NCBI RefSeq assembly: GCF_002920915.1
Contig: NZ_PQVF01000010.1
Location: 62,001 to 126,000 of the forward strand
Source: Solitalea longa
GTDB taxonomy: Bacteria > Bacteroidota > Bacteroidia > Sphingobacteriales > Sphingobacteriaceae
Direction: 5' to 3'
DNA: 64,000 nt
A model generated the notes under the pieces. The model was not told the origin of the DNA. It made no database searches and saw only the letters and a list, made by a program, of their open reading frames with translations. The translations under genes and the position numbers were made by a program. This document shows positions 44,744 to 54,561 of the stretch, piece by piece (positions within the stretch are counted from its first letter, which is position 1; each line of letters starts with the position of its first letter).

Positions 44744-45412
44744 TTAAAAATTAATTGATGTTTTGTTGATATATGATTTTTTAGGTATTAAAAAACTGAC
44801 AATTAAGTAGATTGAGGAAATTATGAAAACAACACTTATCCGATAAAAGAGGTAAATGGATTCTAGAAAAGTCATGCTAAACTTTAATCGAGGGTTTAAA
44901 AAGATGGATAAACAAATCAGTAGTATTGATTCGATGATGATTGTAATACAAAATAAGTTTTTAAATAAAATAGTGCTCCTGGATTTAGTGCTAAATAGCG
45001 TGTTGTTTATAACATTAAGACTTAAAATTATAGAAGTAAACGAAAATGCAGCTTTTGAATAACTTGTTTCAAGAAGCATACTTTTATTAACAAGCGTTTC
45101 AATGGTAAAAAAGCTAATTGCTATTAATGCAATATAATTTAAAGTGTGCTTTCGCGAGGAGAAGTATCCCCAACGTTTGTATATATATAATAATAGTAAA
45201 AAAGACAGGATGCCTTCTAAATTGTAGATTATTATATTATTGCCGAAGCTTAGCATGAACAACGTATCAAGCATTTTAAGAATGGCTAATAAGAAGAAAT
45301 ACCATAAAACAGGTTTATAGTTTTCTTCGGCTCTATTATAATTAATAAAGGAAATAAGTAAAACAGGAAGTAGGTAAAGCCCAAAAATGTCAATATTTGC
45401 CACATAATTCAT
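44744..45412 (-). CDS. Multi-pass membrane protein, partner of the Cys-tailed protein
   Basis: A 222-residue, very hydrophobic protein with about seven membrane helices (for example IFGLYLLPVLLISFI, LSFLLLLYIYKR, LIVSFLIPKK). ATG 45412 (MNYVANIDIFG) is chosen; the open frame continues to 45508. It is AT-rich, with Ile and Leu abundant. It ends 8 nt before the ATG of the Cys-tailed gene, so the two are probably one transcript. No family motif is recognised. Confidence 0.7.
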   Translation of the reverse strand: MNYVANIDIFGLYLLPVLLISFINYNRAEENYKPVLWYFFLLAILKMLDTLFMLSFGNNIIIYNLEGILSFLLLLYIYKRWGYFSSRKHTLNYIALIAISFFTIETLVNKSMLLETSYSKAAFSFTSIILSLNVINNTLFSTKSRSTILFKNLFCITIIIESILLICLSIFLNPRLKFSMTFLESIYLFYRISVVFIISSIYLIVSFLIPKKSYINKTSINF

Positions 45413-45514
45413 AGGTATTGTAACTATTTTTACCAAGGTATATTTTTTAATGATAAAAACTACAATAGGTCTTGAAAACCTGTTATGCATTTTGAACAAG
45501 CAATCCATTCTTGA

Positions 45515-46609
45515 ATGACTTTAAATGACCTTAGTATCTTTTTAGAACAACTAGCCCCATTAGCCTACCAGGAAGACTATGACAATGCGGGACTAATTGT
45601 AGGCAACCCTCAGCAGGAAATTTCTAAAGCATTAATCAGTCTCGACTGTACAGAGGCTGTTGTTGATGAAGCGATTGCTGCAGGTGCTAATCTTATAATC
45701 TCACATCATCCTATCGTGTTTAAAGGGATGAAACGTTTTAATGGTAATTCATATGTAGAACGGGTAGTGATGAAAGCCATTAAACATGATATTGCTTTGT
45801 ATGCTATTCACACCAATTTAGACAGTGTTTCAGATGGGGTGAATGCAAAGATCTGTGATAAATTAGGACTTGTTAACCGATCTATTTTATCTCCCAAACA
45901 AGGTAAATTAAAGAAACTGGTTACTTTTTGTCCAACTGCTCAAGCCGATGACGTTCGTAATGCATTGTTTTCTGCAGGGGCTGGTCATATCGGAAACTAC
46001 AGCGAGTGTAGCTTCAACTCGGATGGGACTGGAACTTTCAAAGGAGACAGCTCAACAAATCCATTTGCAGGAACTCCCGGAGAACTTCAGTTAGAGGCCG
46101 AGCTGCGGATTGAAACTATATTTCCGTCGCATTTAGAAGGGAAAGTAATTTCAGCATTATTAAAAGCGCATCCTTATGAAGAAGTTGCCTATGATATTTA
46201 CGCTTTAAACAATTCCTTTTCAACGGTAGGTTCAGGTATGGTAGCCGAGCTGGAAGAAGCAATGAACACCCTTGATTTTCTTGCTCAGTTAAAACAAACT
46301 ATGGGGGCGGGTGTGGTTAAGTACACTGATATAGTAAAATCCAAGGTGAAGAAAATAGCTGTTTGTGGTGGTGCCGGAGGTTTTTTACTTAAAGATGCTA
46401 TAAGGGCAGGAGCCGATGTTTTTGTTACCGCCGATTATAAATACCACGAGTTTTTTGATGCTGATGGCAAAATAGTAATTGCCGATATCGGGCATTTTGA
46501 AAGTGAGCAATTTACATCAGAATTATTGCTTGAAAAATTGTCAGAAAAATTCCCTACCTTTGCCGTTCTGTTAAGCAGGGTAAAAACAAACCCGGTTAAC
46601 TATCTGTAA
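45515..46609 (+). CDS. Nif3-like dinuclear metal-center protein
   Basis: A 364-residue protein of the Nif3/YbgI family. The metal ligands lie in SHHPIVFKGM and HTNLDSVSDGVN, with the final HFESEQF histidine and glutamate. A middle insert (about residues 128-230) is the PII-like domain found in long members. The function is still uncertain; GTP cyclohydrolase-like fold and metal storage have been proposed. It is 25 nt ahead of the zinc-ribbon gene. Confidence 0.92.
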   Translation: MTLNDLSIFLEQLAPLAYQEDYDNAGLIVGNPQQEISKALISLDCTEAVVDEAIAAGANLIISHHPIVFKGMKRFNGNSYVERVVMKAIKHDIALYAIHTNLDSVSDGVNAKICDKLGLVNRSILSPKQGKLKKLVTFCPTAQADDVRNALFSAGAGHIGNYSECSFNSDGTGTFKGDSSTNPFAGTPGELQLEAELRIETIFPSHLEGKVISALLKAHPYEEVAYDIYALNNSFSTVGSGMVAELEEAMNTLDFLAQLKQTMGAGVVKYTDIVKSKVKKIAVCGGAGGFLLKDAIRAGADVFVTADYKYHEFFDADGKIVIADIGHFESEQFTSELLLEKLSEKFPTFAVLLSRVKTNPVNYL

Positions 46610-46634
46610 CAAATCCAAATTTTGTTTCGCATAC

Positions 46635-47378
46635 ATGGAAGCAACAGTAGAACAAAAACTTCAAGCCCTTTGGGATTTACAAACCATTCACTCTAAAGTT
46701 GATAAAATTCGTACTCTTCGCGGAGAACTTCCTATGGAGGTTAATGATCTGGAAGATGAGGTAGCTGGTTTAGAAACCCGTATCAATAAGTTGAAACGTG
46801 AGTTAGACGATCTGGAAGACACTATCGTAAACCGTAAAAATAATATCAAGGATTCACAAACGCTGATTAAAAAATATGAAGGTCAGCAGAATAATGTGAA
46901 AAACAACCGTGAGTTTGACGCATTGAGCAAAGAAATTGAGCTTCAAACACTTGATATTCAGGTTAACGAAAAACGTATTCGTGAACATCAGGCTGATATC
47001 CAGGGTAAAAAAGTTGCTTTAGACGGAGCCGTGGCTATTTCTGACGAGCGTAAAAAAGACCTTTCCCTTAAAAAGGAAGAGTTGGATAATATCACAGCTG
47101 AAACTCAAAAAGAGGAAGATGTTTTGCTTGACAAAGCAAGCCAACAAGAAGTTAAAATTGAAGATCGTCTTTTAACGGCCTATAAGAAGTTAAGATCTAA
47201 CTTTAAAAACGGCCTAGCTGTAGTTACTATTTCGCGTGACTCTTGTTCAGGTTGTTTTAACAAAATTCCGCCTCAGCGTCAGGCTGATATTCGTCAGCGC
47301 AAAAAGATTATCGTTTGCGAACACTGCGGACGTATTATTGTTGACGAAGGCTTTACTTTGGAAGAAGTATCCATCTAG
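46635..47378 (+). CDS. Coiled-coil protein with C4 zinc ribbon
   Basis: A 247-residue protein. Most of it (residues 10-190) is a long coiled coil, and the C-terminus is a zinc ribbon: CSGCFNKIPPQ and CEHCGRIIV supply four cysteines. This layout is the CT398/FlgZ-like C4-type family, often paired with Nif3 as here. The function is unknown. A TACCTTTG element at 46555-46562 inside the Nif3 gene may add a promoter. A terminator follows. Confidence 0.9.
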   Translation: MEATVEQKLQALWDLQTIHSKVDKIRTLRGELPMEVNDLEDEVAGLETRINKLKRELDDLEDTIVNRKNNIKDSQTLIKKYEGQQNNVKNNREFDALSKEIELQTLDIQVNEKRIREHQADIQGKKVALDGAVAISDERKKDLSLKKEELDNITAETQKEEDVLLDKASQQEVKIEDRLLTAYKKLRSNFKNGLAVVTISRDSCSGCFNKIPPQRQADIRQRKKIIVCEHCGRIIVDEGFTLEEVSI

Positions 47379-47403
47379 TTTCTAGATCAATAAAAATAAA
47401 AAA

Positions 47404-47432
47404 TGCCCCCGCCTTAAATCGGGGGCGTTTTG
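47404..47432 (+). terminator. Rho-independent terminator after the zinc-ribbon gene
   Basis: TGCCCCCG (47404-47411) pairs with CGGGGGCG (47420-47427), and T-rich sequence follows. Confidence 0.88.
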
Positions 47433-47455
47433 TTGTTAAATACTTTGGAAATAGC

Positions 47456-47487
47456 TTTCCGCTATTATTTTTTATCCTCTACCTTTG
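47456..47487 (+). promoter_or_regulatory. Promoter for the TPR protein gene
   Basis: TACCTTTG (47480-47487) is a perfect -7 match, 20 nt after TTTC (47456-47459), one base off the -33 consensus. The ATG is 28 nt downstream. Confidence 0.65.
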
Positions 47488-47515
47488 TCGCTTTCGAATT
47501 TCGCTTTGATATTTT

Positions 47516-48991
47516 ATGAAGAAATTCTTTGCTGTAGTCTTTTTTTTGCTTGCTTTTGCTGGGTCATCCAAAGCTAATTTTGATTTTAATGCTAATTGTA
47601 CTGAAGCCTATAAATTAATTTTGGCTTTGAAATTAGATCAGGCTAAAACATTGATCGAAAAAGAAAAAAAAAGTCATCCGGCCAATTCAATTATCAGTTT
47701 ACTCGAAAACTATGTTGACTTTTATACCATTTTCACTACTGAGAATGAAAGCGATTTCGATCGATTGAAATCAAAAAAGTCGGCACGATTACGACGTATT
47801 GAAAAAGATGATGAACGTTCCCCATATTATCTTTTTTGCCAGGCGGAGATTAATATTCAATGGGCGTTGACCCGAGCACGTTTTGGAGAGTACTACACTG
47901 CCGCATTGGAAATTAACCGTGCTTATGGTTATTTGAAAGAGAATGCAACTAAATTTCCTCAGTTTTGGCCCAATAATAAAAATTTAGGTATTCTTAATAT
48001 TGTATTGGGAAATGCTCCTTCGGGTCTTCGAACGGTTTTAAACACATTTGGCATTAATGCTGATATTAAAACTGGAGTAAATATGATGGAGCAAGCTTTA
48101 ACTCAATTGCCTGCTTCAGATTATTCATTCTTCTACGATGAAACCGCCTTATATTTAAGTTATGTTTTAAACGATATTGTTGGCGATGAAAATGCCTATG
48201 CAAAAACATTGAAGTATTTGAAGCCAATAAGTGACAGTTGCCTGCTTAAGAGTTTTGTTCAAGGGTATATTTGTATGAAAACGGCGCATAATAACGAGGC
48301 CATATCAATATTTAGTGCCCGGCCTTCCGGAGGTAGTTATGCTCCTTTTAAGCATATTGAATATTTACTGGCTACGGCCAAACTTAACCGGATGGATGAT
48401 GATGCGAACCTTTTCTTTCAAAAATACCTGACAAATTATAAAGGATCTTTTAATATCAAAGATTCGTATATGCGATTGGCTTGGTGTGGATTGCTGGAAG
48501 GGGATCTAAAGAAGTATCAGCAAAATATGACTTTGGTTAAATCGAAAGGATTTGATTATAACGATAAGGATAAGCATGCTTTAAAGGAGGCGGAGCAAGG
48601 AGTTCCGGATTTGTATTTATTGGGAGCCCGATTACTGTACGATGGGGGGTATTATGACAGGGCATTAAATGTTTTAAAATCCAAAAAGATTACTGAGCAA
48701 ATTTCGGAGAAAGATAAATTAGAATACAGCTATCGGATGGGTAGGATATTTGACGGAATGAAAGATTACGATAAAGCTATTCAATATTATACTCAAACTA
48801 TAAATTGGGGTAGTGGAAGGCAATGGTATTTTGCAGCAAATTCATCACTGAGCTTGGGTAAGATCTATGAAAATCAAAAGAATTTTGCCAAGGCCAAACA
48901 ATACTATCAGTTATGTCTCGATATGAAGGGGCATGAATATAAGAATGGAATTGACGCTAAAGCAAAAGCGGGTATAAAGCGACTTAAATAA
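47516..48991 (+). CDS. Secreted tetratricopeptide repeat protein
   Basis: A 491-residue protein with a signal peptide (FFAVVFFLLAFAGSSKA). TPR-like helices run along the chain; the clearest are near the C-terminus (RMGRIFDGMKDYDKAIQYYT and LGKIYENQKNFAKAKQYYQL). TPR proteins act as scaffolds. No enzyme domain is present. It is 21 nt ahead of prfB and probably shares its transcript. Confidence 0.87.
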   Translation: MKKFFAVVFFLLAFAGSSKANFDFNANCTEAYKLILALKLDQAKTLIEKEKKSHPANSIISLLENYVDFYTIFTTENESDFDRLKSKKSARLRRIEKDDERSPYYLFCQAEINIQWALTRARFGEYYTAALEINRAYGYLKENATKFPQFWPNNKNLGILNIVLGNAPSGLRTVLNTFGINADIKTGVNMMEQALTQLPASDYSFFYDETALYLSYVLNDIVGDENAYAKTLKYLKPISDSCLLKSFVQGYICMKTAHNNEAISIFSARPSGGSYAPFKHIEYLLATAKLNRMDDDANLFFQKYLTNYKGSFNIKDSYMRLAWCGLLEGDLKKYQQNMTLVKSKGFDYNDKDKHALKEAEQGVPDLYLLGARLLYDGGYYDRALNVLKSKKITEQISEKDKLEYSYRMGRIFDGMKDYDKAIQYYTQTINWGSGRQWYFAANSSLSLGKIYENQKNFAKAKQYYQLCLDMKGHEYKNGIDAKAKAGIKRLK

Positions 48992-49012
48992 GAATATCAG
49001 CATATATCAGTT

Positions 49013-50090
49013 ATGACAATTGAACAAATAAAAGATTTAAGGGATAGAGTAGCGTCCCTGAGGAGGCATCTTTGACATCGACAATAAACTGTCGGAAATT
49101 GCCAATGAGCAGGAGTTAACACTTGGTCCAAACTTTTGGGACGAACCAAAGGAAGCCGAGAAGATACTTCATGATATTAAAAGTAAAAAAGTATGGACTG
49201 ATGCTTTTGCGCAAGTAAATGCATCAGCAGAAGATACTTATGTGCTGTTTGATTTTTACAAAGAGGGCGATGTAAGTGAGCAGGAGATGCAGCAACAGTT
49301 TGATACTTCAATAAACGTAGTTGAAGAACTGGAATTTAAGAATATGCTGAGTGGTGAAGAAGATCAAATGAATGCCGTTCTTAAAATAAATGCCGGAGCT
49401 GGTGGTACAGAAAGCTGCGATTGGGCTGAGATGCTTATGCGTATGTACATTATGTGGGGCGAAAAGCATAAGTACAAGGTTAAGGAAATTGATTATCAGC
49501 CTGGCGATGTTGCCGGAATAACCTCCTGTACCCTTGAGTTTGAAGGTGATTTTACCTATGGTTACTTAAAGGGCGAGAACGGAGTGCATCGTTTGGTTCG
49601 TATTTCACCTTTCGATTCAAATGCCAAACGTCATACCTCATTTGCTTCAGTGTATGTTTATCCGCTGGTTGATGATTCAATTACCATAGAAATTAATCCG
49701 GCTGATGTTTCCTGGGATACTTTCCGAGCGGGAGGTAAGGGCGGACAAAATGTTAACAAGGTAGAAACCGCTGTTCGATTAAAACACGCTCCATCCGGTA
49801 TCATTATCGAATGTCAGCAAGAACGCTCACAACTACAGAATAAAGAAAAGGCATTGAAAATGCTTAAGTCGCAGTTGTATGAGCTGGAACTACGTAAGCA
49901 AAATGCTGCTAAAGCACTTGTTGAAGGCGGTAAGAAAAAAATAGAATGGGGTTCACAGATTCGAAATTATGTGTTCCATCCATATAAATTAGTAAAAGAT
50001 CTCCGTACCGGTACTGAAACATCCAATGTTCAGGCGGTAATGGATGGTGAGTTGGATGAATTTATTAAAGCTTATTTAATGGAGTTTTAA
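49013..50090 (+). CDS. prfB: Peptide chain release factor 2, programmed +1 frameshift
   Basis: The gene begins ATG 49013 and reaches a TGA at 49073-49075 after 20 codons; reading continues in the +1 frame from 49074. The shift site is canonical: AGGAGG (49061-49066), CAT, then CTTTGAC. The Shine-Dalgarno-like AGGAGG drives the shift. The full protein has 358 residues: the SPF stop-recognition segment (RISPFDSNAKRH) and the GGQ motif (AGGKGGQNVNKVETAVRLK) are present. RF2 releases peptides at UGA and UAA. The internal UGA makes RF2 self-regulating, since low RF2 favours the shift. Confidence 0.95.
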
Positions 50091-50092
50091 TT

Positions 50093-50230
50093 AGATATGA
50101 GATGTGAGATGTGAGATTTGGGATTTGAGATATGAGATATGAGTTTCATGACATGGAATAGCCTCCACTTGGTCTGACAGGTTATAAAAAATGTTAAATC
50201 TCAATACTCAAATCTCAATACTCAGATCTA
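50093..50230. repeat. Degenerate GAGATATGAGAT-type repeat with inverted partner
   Basis: About 50 bases (50093-50146) are made of degenerate 7-10-nt units such as GATGTGAGAT and GATATGAGAT. After a spacer, 50193-50225 carries the inverted form (AATCTCAATACTCAAATCTC). The two halves could form a long imperfect hairpin between the prfB and SirB1-like genes. This type of repeat is seen between genes in related bacteria. Confidence 0.7.
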
Positions 50231-50234
50231 ATTT

Positions 50235-51110
50235 TTAATGACTTTCTAAAACTTGCAGCAGTTCCTCAAGCTCCTCTACCTTATCTAAATACCCCAGCTT
50301 GTTATATGCACTGATCAAATTTCGTAAAACCCGTTTTACAATTTCCACGTTAGCACATGGTTGGTAGTATTCATCCCGCTGTTCAATTTTTAATTGCTTT
50401 AAGAAGAAATCTACGTCTTTACGCCCGAAAATAAATCCTTTGTTGAAGGGGTTAATGTAAAATATTACACCATTTATTGCTTCAAATCCAGGCAGAATGG
50501 CTTCATTTTCGTCTACATACGCTAAAATAAAATGCTGCGGAAGGTTAACTCCATAAATAGGTATGTCGAGTTTTTGGGCAATAAGTGAATATATAATTGC
50601 CAGGGATATCTGGTTACCTTTCTTGCTTTCGAGTACCAGGTTGATGTATGAGTTTTGTGGATCCTGATGATTTACGGTATTGCCGCTAAATCCATGGATG
50701 TGGAAGAAAACATGGTTAAGCACCTTAACTTTCTCTAATGGACTCATGTCATAGCCCAATTGCAGCCAGGCATCCCTTTTAATGTCTTCAATTTGATTGT
50801 GAATGCGCTGTTCATCTAAATCGGGATATTGATATTTGTTTATTGTAATAACACCCGACAGCAGATCAAATGCACCCCCTAAAATCCATAATTCCAACTC
50901 TCGTTTAACTTCATCGAACTGAATCTTATGAACAATATTTTCAATACGTTCCTGCAAGATCACATCCAATGATTGTTGCCAAACATCTTCGAGATAAGTT
51001 ATAATCTCGGGGCCAAAAGAAACCAGTTTGTTTTTAATGTGTTCAAATACTTCTTGATCGGGGTCATCTAACAATTTTACTAACGACTTCAATTCATTTC
51101 TATCAATCAT
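50235..51110 (-). CDS. SirB1/transglutaminase-like family protein
   Basis: A 291-residue protein. The central region (about residues 80-230) matches the transglutaminase-like core2/SirB1 fold: LGYDMSPLEKVKVLNHVFF, NSYINLVLESKKGNQISLAI and PQHFILAYVDE. The C-terminal helices are like a TPR pair. The classical Cys-His-Asp triad is not clearly kept, so it may be non-catalytic. ATG 51110 is chosen; a longer frame begins at 51134. Confidence 0.85.
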   Translation of the reverse strand: MIDRNELKSLVKLLDDPDQEVFEHIKNKLVSFGPEIITYLEDVWQQSLDVILQERIENIVHKIQFDEVKRELELWILGGAFDLLSGVITINKYQYPDLDEQRIHNQIEDIKRDAWLQLGYDMSPLEKVKVLNHVFFHIHGFSGNTVNHQDPQNSYINLVLESKKGNQISLAIIYSLIAQKLDIPIYGVNLPQHFILAYVDENEAILPGFEAINGVIFYINPFNKGFIFGRKDVDFFLKQLKIEQRDEYYQPCANVEIVKRVLRNLISAYNKLGYLDKVEELEELLQVLESH

Positions 51111-51217
51111 AAATATCTTCTCCTTCCAAAACAATCAGGTGCAACTTGCTTATATTAGTTGAGCAGGAGTCATTAGTTTAACCAGCTCAGTTTGCTTTAA
51201 TTTTTTATTTTTGATCT

Positions 51218-52003
51218 ATGTTTAACAGTACACCATACAAATCCTATGTCAAACATCTGCTAACAGCCAATACGCTGCACGGCACACATTCGCCATTTGT
51301 ATATAACTTAATTAATAATGTTATATACGATAAATCGGCTCAGGATGTTTACGATGAAATTGAAAATCAACGTAAAAAACTGCTTGCAGATGAACGTGTT
51401 ATCACCATTACCGATTTAGGTGCAGGTTCTCTGTATAGCAATAATAAACAAAAAAAGGTTAAAGAGGTTGCAGATAAGGCATTAAAGGGGCCGAAATGGG
51501 CACAACTTATCCATCGATTGGCGAAATGGCGCCAGCCTAAACAAATACTTGAGTTAGGCACTTGTCTCGGAATTACCACCTCTTATCTTGCTAAAGCAAA
51601 TACTAATACACCTGTTATTTCAATTGAAGGATGTCCGCAAACGGCTGCAATTGCCCGCCAGTCTATTGATTCATTAAACATTAATAATGTTTCGGTAAAA
51701 GTTGGCAATTTTGATGATTTGCTGCCTGAAGAGGTGAAAATATCGGAGCAAATGGCTTTTGTATATTTTGATGGTAATCATCGAAAAGATGCTACCCTAA
51801 ACTATTTTTATGCCTGCCTTGAAAAAGCCGATGATGACAGTCTGTTTATTTTTGATGATATTCACTGGTCGAAGGGAATGGAAGAGGCTTGGGAAGAAAT
51901 TAAAAATCATCCAAGAGTTACGGTTACAATTGATCTATATTCGATAGGACTGGTGTTTTTCAAGAAAGGCCAGGAAAAAGAACATTTCAGAATCAAATAC
52001 TAA
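51218..52003 (+). CDS. Class I SAM-dependent methyltransferase
   Basis: A 261-residue protein. The SAM-binding motif is ILELGTCLGITTSYLAKA, and AFVYFDGNHRKDATLNYF is the acidic catalytic-side loop, as in O-methyltransferase-type proteins. About 110 residues precede the SAM domain. The substrate is unknown. It ends 8 nt from the convergent exporter gene. Confidence 0.88.
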   Translation: MFNSTPYKSYVKHLLTANTLHGTHSPFVYNLINNVIYDKSAQDVYDEIENQRKKLLADERVITITDLGAGSLYSNNKQKKVKEVADKALKGPKWAQLIHRLAKWRQPKQILELGTCLGITTSYLAKANTNTPVISIEGCPQTAAIARQSIDSLNINNVSVKVGNFDDLLPEEVKISEQMAFVYFDGNHRKDATLNYFYACLEKADDDSLFIFDDIHWSKGMEEAWEEIKNHPRVTVTIDLYSIGLVFFKKGQEKEHFRIKY

Positions 52004-52011
52004 AACAATTG

Positions 52012-53328
52012 TCATAGCTGTTTATGTTTCATTGCCATTTCAATTCGCCTTTGCTTCGCTTTAGATGAGAAATAACGATCTATGATATTGGGGATCGTCA
52101 CTCCTAAAGCAATGCAAAGAAGTGTTAACACAAACTCTACCCCCGGAGAAAATATTTGTAACAGAGCCTTTAATTTTTGGTCATTATCATGGGCCTCAGT
52201 AAAAGAGAATACACTCATCATTGATGTATATGCCAGCACTCCAGGCACCATCGGGATTACCGGTGGAATGGAAATTACGTGACCAGGCGTATGTACTTTG
52301 TGTACCCAGTAAATAGCACAGGTGCTCGAAAGCAACGCTCCTGCAAGGGAAGCAAGGGGCAGGTTAACGCCAAAATCAAGTCGCAATACATTTCTTGTTA
52401 AAACCGCAATTGCGCCTCCAAGGGCACAAAGCCACAGAGCACGCAATGGCACATTGAATAAGACTGCAAATCCAGTGGCCGCCAAAGCGCCGGCAAAAAT
52501 AATGACCAGTTTGTTGTGTGCAGGTGGCGTAAGTGGGTGAGGTTTTATGCCGAGCAACTCCATAGCCACGATCATTCCTAAAGCAATAGAAGCAATACAC
52601 AATATCGTTACGATAGCCCGTGTAGTGCCTACTATAGTAAAATCATCAATTATGTCGTCGAGTGAGTTAATCATTGGAACACCAGGAACCAAAAATAAAA
52701 CAGCTCCGGCAATGGCATCTTGAGGAGTAGCTGTCCAATTAGTAAATAAAGTGATGGCACCTGCAATAAGAGAGCTCGTTAAAGCAACCGTAGCGATAGT
52801 TAAATAAGTATTGATGTGTTTTTTGTGTAGTTCTTGCCTTAAAAACAGTCCGGTAGCTGCTGCAAAGGAAGCAATAAGGTTTGCTGCCCAATCTCCTCCG
52901 AACAAGGTGCAAAATCCACCGCAAGCCATCCCAACTGCAAGGATGATCAACCAGCGTGGATAACTGTGTTTTTTGCCTGAAATTTGATTAAGCTCTTTTT
53001 CATAATGCTCAAGCGAATATCCTTTTTCGAGCGCTTTCCAGGTAAGTCGACTGATGCCATCAACGGTGGTCATATTCACCCCATGGCCTTTCATTTTCCT
53101 GAACTTAGTAATGGAATTGGAGCCATCACTGATAGTCATCATCAGCGTGGTTAACGTAATATGCATGTGAAGCTTGCTGCTGGAAATGCCAAAATGAAGA
53201 GCAATTCGCTTTACATTTCGATCAATGCGGTTACTGTCTGAACCGCTTTGCATTAAGAGTAGTCCTGTCTTTAAAAGTAGATCTAACTTTTTTTCTAATA
53301 CAGCCGCTTCTAGTGCTTCATTATGCAT
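52012..53328 (-). CDS. Threonine/serine exporter family protein
   Basis: A 438-residue membrane protein of the ThrE family. The cytoplasmic ThrE domain (residues 1-130, LDLLLKTGLLLMQSGSDSNR then RIALHFGISSSKLHMH) is followed by about ten membrane helices (for example MIVAMELLGIK, SLAGALLSSTCAIYWV). It combines the two halves that are separate in some bacteria. It exports threonine/serine or similar solutes. ATG 53328 is preferred over a GTG 6 nt upstream. It follows the Omp85-like gene by 63 nt. Confidence 0.88.
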   Translation of the reverse strand: MHNEALEAAVLEKKLDLLLKTGLLLMQSGSDSNRIDRNVKRIALHFGISSSKLHMHITLTTLMMTISDGSNSITKFRKMKGHGVNMTTVDGISRLTWKALEKGYSLEHYEKELNQISGKKHSYPRWLIILAVGMACGGFCTLFGGDWAANLIASFAAATGLFLRQELHKKHINTYLTIATVALTSSLIAGAITLFTNWTATPQDAIAGAVLFLVPGVPMINSLDDIIDDFTIVGTTRAIVTILCIASIALGMIVAMELLGIKPHPLTPPAHNKLVIIFAGALAATGFAVLFNVPLRALWLCALGGAIAVLTRNVLRLDFGVNLPLASLAGALLSSTCAIYWVHKVHTPGHVISIPPVIPMVPGVLAYTSMMSVFSFTEAHDNDQKLKALLQIFSPGVEFVLTLLCIALGVTIPNIIDRYFSSKAKQRRIEMAMKHKQL

Positions 53329-53391
53329 AACCACTATGTTTTGATGCGCTGCAAAGCTATCAAAATATGATTTAAAAGAGGGCTTAAAAAC

Positions 53392-54561
53392 CTAAAAGGC
53401 TTCGTTTAATGATAAATAAAAGCCTTGACTTCGCTTTTCGCCAGGGTTTATGCTGCCAAAGCCATAGTCAACGCGCAAGGTTAAACGGTTTCTTTCGTCG
53501 AAAATATATCTTCCCCCAATTCCGAAGTTTGGTTTCAGGGTATCCTTGTTAAAATCGCTATTGCTAAATACCCCGCCTGCTCCCACAAAGGCGGCAATAA
53601 CCCCTCTGGATAATGAGAACCAACCAGCATCCGGTCTTTTAGCAAAAGGCCGGAAACGTAATTCGCTTTGTAAAGCCAAATAGTTCTGGTCACGGTAACG
53701 GCCTGTATAATAACCACGCATCACCAAGTCATTGCCTAATTGCGGCAGCATATAAAAGGGTTTATCTGGTCCTTGTAGCGATTGAATATAACTTTGGGCG
53801 GCAATGGTGGTTGTTGTATGCACTCGCCAGTATTTACGTGCATCGAGAGTTAATAGTGCAAAATTGAAATCGCTGGCAAATGCTTTCAACGAATTTTGAA
53901 TATAAAATCTTAAGTAGGAGCCTTTATGCGGATAATTAACAATGTCTCGGTTGTCAAATGTTGCCGATAATGATAAGAAAGTAATGTTTCCACCAGTTTT
54001 ACCTTCTAATTCGCTTGACGAATAGATTCCTGTTGCGTCTTTATCACTAATATCTTCGTACAGATACCAAAGTCCTGCTCCAACGTAAAAATTATTTGCC
54101 ACTTCTCGTTCAGCATCAATATTTATCCTGAATTTCTGATCGTTGATAATATCCTTATCCGATTCTTTGGTGTTATTGCCAATTCCGTAGAAATAATTAG
54201 GAAAATCATAATACTTAACGTCCGTTATTAAGTGCCAATCGTTGTTTTTGGTCCAAAGACTGCCGTTTAAGCTCAGCTTCGATTGTTTTTTTGTGGTATA
54301 TGTTCCAATTAGGTTAATGGTTGAATTGCGCTGTTCGTTGGAAGATTTGTTGAGGTAAAAGGAATAAAGCGCAGCAATTCCGAATTCTAAGCCCCGTTCC
54401 TGAGAGGAGCCAACTACCGGGATTGGTAATAAGTTATTTTTAAACTGTGAAGAAGTTGTGTCGATAAGGTGTGAAGCTGTTTGAGCGAAAGCTGTTGATG
54501 TACAGAAAATTAAAAATGCAAAAAGGTAAATGCTCAGTCCTTTTATTGAATATTTATTCAT
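53392..54561 (-). CDS. Omp85/BamA-type outer membrane protein
   Basis: A 389-residue protein with a signal peptide (LSIYLFAFLIFCTSTAFAQ). The barrel carries FGIAALYSFYLNKSS, TFDNRDIVNYPHKGSYLRFY and a final VDYGFGSINPG/QGFYLSLNEAF, as in the surface antigen (D15) domain. No POTRA repeats are visible, so it is a short member of the superfamily. It probably transports or assembles something at the outer membrane; the cargo is unknown. Confidence 0.87.
   Translation of the reverse strand: MNKYSIKGLSIYLFAFLIFCTSTAFAQTASHLIDTTSSQFKNNLLPIPVVGSSQERGLEFGIAALYSFYLNKSSNEQRNSTINLIGTYTTKKQSKLSLNGSLWTKNNDWHLITDVKYYDFPNYFYGIGNNTKESDKDIINDQKFRINIDAEREVANNFYVGAGLWYLYEDISDKDATGIYSSSELEGKTGGNITFLSLSATFDNRDIVNYPHKGSYLRFYIQNSLKAFASDFNFALLTLDARKYWRVHTTTTIAAQSYIQSLQGPDKPFYMLPQLGNDLVMRGYYTGRYRDQNYLALQSELRFRPFAKRPDAGWFSLSRGVIAAFVGAGGVFSNSDFNKDTLKPNFGIGGRYIFDERNRLTLRVDYGFGSINPGEKRSQGFYLSLNEAF

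Noticed and set aside
49013-49075. prfB in-frame TGA as a sequencing error or pseudogene
   Set aside because: The surrounding AGGAGG-CAT-CTTTGAC is the known programmed frameshift site, so the interruption is genuine.
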